Source: Schistocerca nitens (lineage: Eukaryota; Arthropoda; Insecta; Orthoptera; Acrididae). From it: a DNA stretch of 64,000 nucleotides. Position numbers and translations under genes: made by a program. This document shows positions 56,601-64,000 of this stretch, one piece after another. The stretch is from positions 534,335,102-534,399,101 of the forward strand of contig NC_064616.1 in assembly GCF_023898315.1 (NCBI RefSeq). Reading direction: 5' to 3'. How positions within the stretch are numbered: the stretch's first letter is position 1; each line of letters opens with the position of its first letter. The notes beneath the pieces are model-generated. The model did not search any database and was not told the DNA's origin. It worked only from the letters and a program-made list of their open reading frames with translations.

Positions 56601-57640
56601 TCTGGATACACTATGTGATAAAAAGTATGCACGCACATTGTTAGTGAATGTGTCGACCCTTCGCCTTTATGTCAACTTGAACTTTGCTGGAGACACTTTC
56701 AGTTACGTGTCTTAATCTCTGCAGAGGAATGATAGCTCATTGTTACCAAGGAGCCGAAACCAGAAGTGATAATGATTTTGACGTTGGTGTGTGGAGCGAA
56801 GGCGTCATTCTAACTCATATCAAAGGAGTTCTACTGGGTTCAGGTATGGATTCTGAGGAAGCCAGTTTCTATCAGAAATGTTATTGCCTCATAGATGGTG
56901 CTGTATGACAAGGTGCGTTACAGTTCTGATAATTTTAACGTCTCCAAACTGATCGTCTGTTGTACACATCATGTAAACCATGTTAAATGTGTTTATACAT
57001 TTCAGGGTTTAGCTTTACTTTTGATCAGTTGGAGTATCTGGAGCCGTATCAAATTCAAATGCATAAACTCGGGAATCGATTGCATTGCGTAATCAATGAA
57101 GTTCTGTATGTTACAGCGCGATGTCTGCAAGGAAGATAAGATAGACGAGAAGGACGAAGTCACAGAACATCATGGAAATGGAGAGTGTGAAGAAATGCGT
57201 TGTGATATAGGTCCAGAAAAATGTTTGTCCCATACTGAACAAAAATAATGGAAATGGCATGTAAGTGTATATTCAAGTACTTGGTTACGAACTGCATGTT
57301 TTGGATAGATAATATGATGTCTATTATTTTTGCAGCAATAGCTGGCTGGATGTTCTGCATGTCTGATAAGTAATGGATTCTGTGGAATTTGTGATGAATG
57401 AATGGATTAGCTGAATCCCATGTCCATGTGCACAAAACATTAAAAAAAATGTGTATTCTACGTTTGTCCAAATGTTTTATCAGAGTATCGTGTAAACATG
57501 TGAAGTAAATCGGCGAAGAACATGTAGAGATTTTTGGTAACAGCTTTGACATCGACCTGTCTTTGTATAATAGTATAGATTTTGAATATATATTTATGTG
57601 CAATACACAAGGGGGTACCCAATTCACATTTTAAGCACAA
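56601..57640. other. No supported gene
   Basis: A 155-codon minus frame (57,627-57,160) is rich in His, Ile and Cys and lacks any recognisable domain; I regard it as chance. A repeat unit at 57,481-57,550 is listed separately. Confidence 0.4.
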
Positions 57641-58985
57641 ACATTCAATATCCTTCAAAGTGCTCTTCACTTACAGTAATATACTTGTCTAACATGTTAT
57701 CCTATTTTTCTAAACTTTGTTGAAATTAATCTTTTGTGACGTCTGACATCTTCTCCTTTGTTTTTTTCTTCTCCTCGACAACAACAGCAAAATACTATCC
57801 TTTCATATCTGTTTTCACTTTAGAAAACAAAAAAAAAAGTCGCACAGCGCAAGGTCGGGTGAGTATGTTAAGCAGGGAACATGGGGCATACACTTTTGGT
57901 CAAGAATTCTCATACAGGCCGGTTTTTGTGAGCAGGGGCATTCTAACGACTGAATAAACAATCACCGGACTGCTGAAAATCAGGCCGCTTCCATCACATA
58001 CTGTTTAGCGATCTGTTCAAAGCTTCTGAGGAGAAAGCCTGGAAATAACATATCAGCATTGTCTTAATGTTTCATTTCACATGATGAGTGTTCTTAGGGC
58101 GAGGTGAGCTTGAAATCTTCCACTGACTTGATTGTTGCTTTGGTTCAATATTGCAAGCATAGCACCAAGATTCGTCATCTGTGAAAATTTTTTAAAAAAA
58201 ATTGGATTATTTCGGGATTCTTCTTTCAAAGCACACCACGCTTCCACGCGACTGTTTTTGTTCCATAGTCAGCAGTCGTGACACGAATTTGGCAGCCACC
58301 CTTTTCATTTCCAAATCTTCTGTCAAAATTCGCTGCAGTGAACACCAAGTCACTCCTCACAGCTCCACAACTTTTTTAACAGTCCGCAGTCGATCTTCGT
58401 TGCTGACTGCACGAACGTTTTGAACGTTTTCATGTGTTCGACCCGCGGAAGGACGACTAGAACGAGAGTCTTATCAACTGACATTTCACCATTATTGAAA
58501 CTTGAGTTTCCCCCATAGCATCGTCCTTCTACACAGTTTTTAACATTTCAAAGGTTTCTGTTCCACAAATGAACCGCTGCATGCTGCCATTGCACAAACG
58601 ACAATCACACTAAACATTTGTCATTATAAGCTCTGTCGAAACGGATCTTTTTCGGTGACGGCATTCGATTTAATGAGTCCGTAATGTTCCTTCTATGCGC
58701 TCTTAGCGACTAAATGTGGTACTACAAAAGGTCTGGCCACAAATAAATTAGTTCTATTTGTTATGGGTACACCTTCATATATTAAACAAATATGTTGCCT
58801 ATTTCCGTCAGTAGGTTTAATAGAATATCGTGTAAAAATCGGAAGTAAATCGGTCAAGACGTTTGAGAGATTTTTACCAACAACCTCTCCCTACGTCCAC
58901 CTACGCCTGTCCCAATGGTTATTATAGTATCATGTAAAAATCTGTAGCAAACAGTTCTAGTACATTCTGAGACTTTCTGTAAAAT
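57481..58985 (+). repeat. Three dispersed copies of a ~70 bp unit around a mariner remnant
   Basis: Units at 57,481-57,550, 58,821-58,890 and 58,921-58,985 share the pattern (G)TATCGTGTAAAAATC, GAAGTAAATCGG, CAAGA, GAGATTTTT. The second and third are 100 bp apart; the first is on the other side of the mariner transposase remnant, in the same orientation. It may be a small array split by that transposon. Confidence 0.55.
57640..58560 (-). pseudogene. Decayed mariner-like transposase
   Basis: On the minus strand, in order and in shifting frames: TVRKVVELCGVTWCSLQRIL and MKRVAAKFVSRLLTMEQK (about 58,385-58,250, second helix-turn-helix to linker), DESWCYACNIEPKQQSSQWK (about 58,175-58,115, with the first catalytic D) and SSPRPKN, then NAPAHKNRPVEFL (about 57,935-57,890, degraded second D block), and LRCATFFFVF where the third catalytic block (LAPCDFFLF in relatives) stood. 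Frameshifts and stops are numerous. A mariner-type element distinct from the intact DD41D transposon. Confidence 0.75.
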
Positions 58986-59497
58986 CGTTAAACAATTACT
59001 TGTATAGATCAGAAATTGATTTACGAATTTGGTTTGCAGGTAACAAAAATGCTTCAGCAGGAAAAAGGCGAATGCAGCGCAACAGTTCGAAAACTAATTA
59101 TGCTTTCGAAGAGGACCTCACGTAGAACATTGCTGATTACAGTATGCATGTGGAGCAATAAGATAAGTGTTCAGTTAGTAATGGTGAACTTAATATGATT
59201 CTTTCGTCTATGCAGATACAATGGCTGTGAAGGCTTAGGGCCACTTCGTCTGCGCTTGAACCCAGGTGACATAATGTACCTTGAATGCATGGCGTTTACA
59301 TCTACATCTGAAGTAAGTGAAGTAAATGAGAGTTCGACACGAAAAGTAGTCTACTTTTCTTATTTTCATTCGCTTATGACGCATCGAATTATATTTTGGG
59401 GTTATTGTATCAATTCTCAAAGGGTCTTTTTCGCTCAGAAACGGGCGGTTGTGGCAACCGCGACTGCTGTTCATTACGTTGGGTTGGCTTCTCAATA
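58986..59497. other. No recognisable gene
   Basis: Short frames only (up to 105 codons at 59,256-59,573) with no domain. Confidence 0.4.
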
Positions 59498-59499
59498 TA

Positions 59500-59940
59500 C
59501 AGGTTGTTTCACTAAATGTGTTTGGCTCTGTAAGTTACGAAGTAATAAACGACGGAAATACTTATTGCGGTAGGTCACCATAAGAAACTTTACACTGTCT
59601 GCGGAGCTGTGAACATTGTTTATTGTCCCCAGAATGAGATTTTCAATCTGCAGCGGAGTGTGCGCTGATATGAAACTTCCTGGCAGATTAAAACTGTGTG
59701 CCCGACCGAGTTCGAGTCTCGGTCGGGCACACAGTTTTAATCTGCCAGGAAGTTTCATTGTTTATTGTGTTGTTATCCAAAGAGTTACAGCAAAAAGATA
59801 CAATTTTTTGAATGGAAGAATAGTTGTTTCTATCATGCACAGGAATCACTAACACAAGCTGTGTATACATCAGTTTAAATTACATTCCTATCACCTTTAG
59901 TTTTGGGCTACAACCCTTCAAAATTTCAGGGACAAATACC
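59500..59940 (+). repeat. Left long terminal inverted repeat (interrupted)
   Basis: Runs 59,500-59,626, then the 129 bp insertion, then from 59,757 to about 59,940 (TTCAGGGACAAATACC). Inverted partner of 62,268-62,553, which lacks the insertion and serves as the empty site. Confidence 0.85.
59627..59755. mobile_element. Small insertion with a perfect 39 bp hairpin
   Basis: Bounded by the exact 13 bp duplication CATTGTTTATTGT (59,614-59,626 and 59,756-59,768). The first part (CCAGAATGAGATTTTCAATC, TGCAGCGGAGTGTGCGCTGA) and the arms belong to the tRNA-containing composite repeat. The arms at 59,672-59,710 and 59,718-59,756 (GAAACTTCCTGGCAG... and its reverse complement) pair without a mismatch over 39 bp around the 7-base loop TTCGAGT; the last arm base overlaps the duplication. 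Confidence 0.93.
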
Positions 59941-59989
59941 ACATGTTGTACGTAATATATAGCTGTGTGGTGGGTGATGGATGTTCTGG

Positions 59990-61056
59990 CAGTGGGAAGT
60001 TGTTTTAAATTAGATGTTCAAATGTGTGTCCATGTTCCTGAATGCACAGTGCAATGCGCATTCTAAAGGATCTGCGGACGAGATGTAACATCGCCGGTGT
60101 CACGGAGCAACATGCGTCCTCGATGCGCCATTTTCGATCATCTGGAGATGTGGGCTCAGTGACTTAACCACGATCCTTTAGATATCCCCACGAAAAGAAA
60201 TCTACTCATGTTAAATCGGGCGACGGTGCGGGCCATGAATGAGGACCATGGCGCTCCAACCTCCTTTCTGCAAACCTGTTGTTTAGTTCTTCCACAAAAG
60301 CACGCGCAGAATGGGTTTGGGTGACCATGATGCTGCATCCACAAACAGACACTCGTGTGTAGGCACACATGTTCAAGGAGATCACCAGAACTGTCGACTA
60401 TAAACGCGCGATATAACTCACCTATCAGTGTACCTGCGAAGTAGTGTGGACCGATGACTTCATCCCCAAGGATTCCACACCATACATATATAGATCACCT
60501 ACGTTGACGGTTGACAGGTAGTACCCAACGAGGATTGTCTGCGGCCCAGTAGTGCACCATAATTTGTGAACGAGGACACATCAGAGATCATAACTCCTTC
60601 TAACGACTTCAACGTGAAATTACGCATGGCCCATTCACAGAATGTAACTCTCGCACGGAAATCGTTCCCATACAGCTCCTGGGTCAGTGACAGGCGATAC
60701 CGGTGAAACCTGTGTCCGTGTACTACACGCCACACAGATGTGAGACTGACACCAGCAACTGCAGCAACGGCTCATAAGCTGACATGAGGATCGTGGTGTA
60801 CTGCAGGTGAAGCAAACACCTATGTCTCTTCACTTCTTGCAGTTCTTCGTCTGTTACTGCGGCGCATTACCAAGCTGCCTGTTTCCTGAAGTCGTTGTTC
60901 GGCACGTAAGAACGTAATTCCAGACGGAGCTCTTTGCCTAGGATATATCGCGGCGTACGCCATGGCTGCTTGAGTGGCATCGTGTCAACACTAGCCGAGA
61001 ATCAACAACTTGTCAACGTACCCGTTGTTCGTGTATGCCATCTTCATCCGATGTCA
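59990..61056 (-). pseudogene. Transposase remnant of the long-TIR mariner-like transposon
   Basis: Minus-strand fragments in order: MAYAA near 60,960, the stretch QVSPVSPVTDPGAVWERFPC near 60,700 (in the other frame YRLSLTQELYGNDFRARVTF then CEWAM), HKLWCTTGPQTILVGYY near 60,560-60,510, VIGPHYFAGTLIGELYRAFI near 60,460-60,400, HVCLHTSVCLWMQHHG near 60,370-60,320 (degraded second catalytic D block) and WPAPSPDLT followed by DFFSWGYLK near 60,240-60,180 (third block). The block spacing resembles DD41D-type transposases. Many frameshifts; inactive. Confidence 0.78.
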
Positions 61057-62105
61057 GTTGTTGTTGTTGTTGTTGTGGCCTTCAGTCCAGAGACTGGTTT
61101 GATGCAACTCTCCATGCTACTCTATCCTGCACAAGCTTCTTCATCTCCCAGTACCTACTGCAACCTACATCCTTCTGAATCTGCTTAGTGTATTCATCTC
61201 TTGGTCTCCCTCTACGATTTTTACCCTCCACGCTGCCCTCCAATGCTAAATTGGTGATCCCTCGAAGCCTCAAAACATGTGCTACAAACCGATCCCTTCT
61301 TCGAGTCAAGGTGTGCCACAAATTTCTCTTCTCACTAATTCTATTCAATACCTCCTCATTAGTTATGTGATCTACCCATCTAATCTTCAGCATTCGTCTG
61401 TAGCACCACATTTCTAAAGCTTCTATTCTCTTCTTGTCCAAACTATCTATCGTCCACGTTTCACATTCATACATGGCCACACTCCATACAAATACTTTTA
61501 GAAACGACTTCTTGACACTTAAATCTATACTCGATGTTAACAAATTTCCCTTCTTCAGAAACGCTTCCCTAGCCAGTCTACATTTTATATCCTCTCTACT
61601 TCGACCATCATCAGTTATTTTGTTCCCCAAATAGCAAAACTCATTTACTACTTTAAGCGTCGCATTTCCTAATCTAATACCCTCAGCATCACCCGATTTA
61701 ACTCGACTACATTCCATTATCCTCGTTTTGCTTTTGTTGATGTTCATCTTATATCCTCTTTTCAAGACACTGTCCATTCCGTTCAGCTGCTCTTCCAGGT
61801 CCTTTGCTGTCTCTGACAGAATTACAATGTCATCGGCAAACCTCAAAGTTTTTATTTCTTCTCCATGGATTTTAATTCCTACTCCGAATTTTTCTTTTGT
61901 TTCCTTTACTGCTTGCTCAATATACAGATTGAATAACATCAGGGATAGGCTACAACCCTGTCTCACTCCCTTCCCAACCACGGCTTCCCTTTCATGCCCC
62001 TGGGCTCTTATAACTGCCATCTGGTTTCTGTACAAATTGTAAATAGCCTTTTGCTCCCTGTATTTTAGTATGTCAGTAACTGTGGTATATTGTGCCCCAT
62101 TTGTT
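61057..62105 (-). mobile_element. 5'-truncated RTE-like LINE with open RT C-terminal half
   Basis: The minus frame 62,035-61,082 (317 codons, uninterrupted) has VRQGCSLSLMLFNLYIEQAV, the catalytic FADDIVILSE, INKSKTRIMECSR, CYLGNKITDDGRSREDIKCR, CETWTIDSLDKKRIEALEMW and CYRRMLKIRW, the standard RTE-type RT and C-terminus. The first RT half is missing (5' truncation near 62,105). At its 3' end is a (CAA)n tail, seen as (GTT)n at 61,057-61,075. Inserted within the mariner-like transposon. The open frame suggests a fairly young insertion. Confidence 0.88.
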
Positions 62106-62267
62106 TGTTAGGATCGAACTGTCGGGTATACGGCCGTGTGCGGCGACAGTCGGCAGTCTAACAGCGCATTGAGGAAGCTTCTCGCTCCGTGACACCGGCG
62201 ACGTTGCAACTCGGCCACACCACATTTAGAAGGTGCATTGCGTTATACGCAGCGTGTGCGGTCTGCC

Positions 62268-62553
62268 CTGAAACTTTGAAAAGTTGTAGCTCCCAAACAA
62301 AAGGTGATAGGAACGTCATTTAAATTGATATATACACAGCTAGTGTTACTGATTCCAGTGCATGATACAAATAACTATTGTTCCATTTAATAAATTGTAT
62401 CTTTTTGCTGTAACTCTTTGGATAATACAATAAACTATGTTCATAGCTCCACAGACAATGTAACGCTTCTTGTGGTGACCTACCGCAATAAATATTTCAG
62501 TCTCCTATTACTTTGTAACTTACAGAGGCTAACACTTCTAGTGAAACACCCTG
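62268..62553 (-). repeat. Right long terminal inverted repeat
   Basis: Uninterrupted partner of the left repeat; ends AACACTTCTAGTGAAACACC then CTG before TATATG. The left copy differs by scattered substitutions. Confidence 0.85.
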
Positions 62554-62555
62554 TA

Positions 62556-62984
62556 TATGTTCTTTAATTTCGTTTTTTGTTAACAATATCAGCTTTTTCC
62601 CACGAAATAGCACCTTTCAAGCACCTCCTTTACTCTTATGAAGGAAGGCGGCAGTATTTTAATAAATATATATTCAGTGATCTACCACAAGAATTGAAGA
62701 TTCTTAGCATTGTCCACTCTCTTTCAAATATAAATTCTCATGGGTCACATCTTCTATTTTGTCGATGAACATCTTGAAAATTTTTCTCATCCCTGCCTTA
62801 CACTGTTGATTGCGTTTATATGAACTTGACAGCTTGTCGTCTTTTTAGGATCATAAACATTTTACTTTACCTGTTATTGCTTTTCTGTTGCAATTTCATC
62901 TACAGACATGTCCCATGACTATGGAGATTTGCTCCTCAAGTTGGTCGCATGGCACTAGACGTGTAATATAAAAAAATAATACAT
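62556..62984. other. No recognisable gene
   Basis: AT-rich flank, no domain or repeat partner. Confidence 0.4.
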
Positions 62985-63300
62985 CTGCATCTACATACAT
63001 ACTGTGCAGGCCATCGTATGGTGCGTGGCGGAGTGTACCCTGTGTCATTACTGTTTTTTCCTACTTATTTGCAATTTCTTACATTTTTCTACAGTTATAG
63101 CTAGCAGCCATTCATCACGCCAACTAGAAATTTTACCTAAATCATCTTTTATGCACCCATAGTCACTCAACGATGACACCTTCCCATACAACACGGCATC
63201 GTCAGCAAACGGCCATAGACTGCTGCTTACCTGGTGCGCCAGATCCTTTATGTATATAGAAAATAACGGCGGTCCCGTCACACTTCACATTCGACTTCGC
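62985..63300 (-). mobile_element. CR1-like LINE fragment with internal deletion
   Basis: The left end is the 3' tail (ATCTGCATCTACATACATAC) and 3' UTR (GTGCGTGGCGGAGTGTACCC, cf. GTGTGTGGCGGAGGGTACCC at 35,214). It joins directly to the RT segment on the minus strand at 63,281-63,048: TGPPLFSIYIKDLA, PFADDAVLYGKV and DEWLLAITVEKCKKLQIS. The C-terminal ~200 codons between RT and 3' UTR are missing. Same family as 44,092-48,159. Confidence 0.85.
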
Positions 63301-63680
63301 AAGCCACGCCCTCTTATCGATGACATCATCATCACTAGCCATCCACCTAGCTATGACATCATAATAATGATGTCAGAAACTCAGCTTCTTTGCATGAAAT
63401 CATGTTGGCACGAAATTCAAAAATACCGAAGAAACAGACAATCAGTACGTAGCTGACATGTTCAAAAGTATCCAAACGATCTGAATTTCAATTTTGTATG
63501 ATGTACAAAAGAATCCGAATGACTTGTGTTCTTCATGAAAGTAGGTAAGCTTCACCTAAATTGCTTCAATTTGCATCATGTTCAGAGACGTATTCGAAAC
63601 TTTTGAATTCTGTTTCCTGACGTATTAAGAAGTATATGAACAACCTGCAATATGCATGCACACATACACACACACACACA

Positions 63681-63717
<37 letters not shown>

Positions 63718-64000
63718 GCTCCATTTTAGGTGTGGGAGAAAATAGTGCATCACGTTCTACATTACAGAAATATAATTGGTATTAAGGCCTGACTAAGGTA
63801 ACTTTTTTTTATTCTATCTGCAGTTATGTTCCACAGACGCTTTGTACAACGTCGCATATTTTCGCTCTTTAACTCCACAAAACTTGCTAAAAATAATAAA
63901 TTTCGACAAAATGTTTAATGCATAGTATAACTACATAATTTCATAATACGTAATGAGAGCTATGTAATACAGGAAGTAGAGATATAAACATAATACAACA
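63301..64000. other. No recognisable gene; (CA)n tract
   Basis: A (CA)n microsatellite at 63,661-63,716 with one interruption. TGTTCAAAAGTATCCAAACG at 63,460-63,479 closely resembles ACTCAAAAGTATCCAAACGA at 33,194-33,213, pointing to a further short dispersed repeat. Confidence 0.6.

Larger units (their letters stand above)
59500..62553 (-). mobile_element. Decayed mariner-like transposon with ~300 bp terminal inverted repeats
   Basis: The left end (from CAGGTTGTTTCACT at 59,500) and right end (to AGTGAAACACCCTG at 62,553) are inverted repeats of each other for about 300 bp, both next to TA. Shared internal landmarks: TTGCGGTAGGTCACCA, TTATCCAAAGAGTTACAGCA, AAAAAGATACAATTT and CCTATCACCTTTTG or CCTATCACCTTTAG. 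Between them is a broken transposase. The left repeat is interrupted by a 129 bp insertion (59,627-59,755), and the middle carries an RTE-like LINE (61,057-62,105). Confidence 0.85.

Noticed and set aside
57160..57627. 155-codon minus frame
   Set aside because: Composition (His/Ile/Cys-rich) and lack of any domain fit a random frame in AT-rich DNA; it overlaps a repeat unit and the end of a mariner remnant.

Overview
ORGANISM AND CHARACTER. The window looks like transposon-dense nuclear DNA of an insect, most probably a grasshopper or locust. I infer this from one tRNA-derived SINE family present in eight copies, whose body I associate with acridid genomes, and from the mix of gypsy, CR1-like, RTE-like, I-like and Penelope-like retroelements with Tc1/mariner transposons. 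I found no host gene that I can support. Nearly all recognisable coding sequence is transposon-derived and most of it is broken. The clear exception is one structurally complete Tc1/mariner element with an uninterrupted transposase at 14,850-16,181. LAYOUT. About 1-10,310: a very old gypsy-type LTR element on the minus strand, with diverged ~1 kb LTRs at both ends and recognisable integrase and reverse transcriptase fragments, interrupted by SINEs. 10,310-14,850: mostly featureless AT-rich DNA with a 3 x 144 bp tandem repeat and a 5'-truncated RTE-like tail. 14,850-16,181: intact DD41D mariner-type transposon. 16,200-16,760: 5S-rRNA-derived SINE split by a tRNA SINE. 19,820-25,445: decayed element bounded by ~725 bp direct repeats (LTR-like), containing a truncated LINE and a second 5S-derived SINE. 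25,446-25,680: old tRNA SINE of another family. 26,600-30,270: decayed I-like LINE (endonuclease, RT, RNase H) on the plus strand, carrying three SINE insertions. 30,640-32,500: Penelope-like element on the minus strand (RT and GIY-YIG remnants) with a hammerhead-ribozyme-like core near its 3' end. 35,166-36,550: 5'-truncated CR1-like LINE. 37,101-52,554: large gypsy-class element on the minus strand with paired LTRs, TTAT target duplication, tRNA-Arg-type primer site, gag and protease, but with RT, RNase H and the integrase core deleted. It carries a solo LTR (39,472-41,109), an almost full-length CR1-like LINE (44,092-48,159) that itself contains a SINE (46,487-46,678), and a SINE in its 5' LTR. 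52,555-64,000: LINE and gypsy scraps, two decayed mariner-like transposons (one with ~300 bp inverted repeats and an inserted RTE-like LINE), a perfect 39 bp hairpin inside a small insertion, and microsatellites. HOW THE PARTS RELATE. Exact target-site duplications and empty-site comparison between paired LTRs let the insertions be ordered. The clearest nest is gypsy element, then CR1-like LINE, then tRNA SINE; removing the outermost insertion leaves the disrupted LINE frame open across the junction. The SINEs depend on LINE machinery, and several LINE families present here could have supplied it. I assign no cellular pathway to the region. The items most worth following up are the intact DD41D transposon, the hammerhead-like motif in the Penelope-like element, the 5S-derived SINE family, the perfect hairpin insertion, and a conserved repeat pair (34.0 and 52.8 kb) with a shared peptide that I cannot place.
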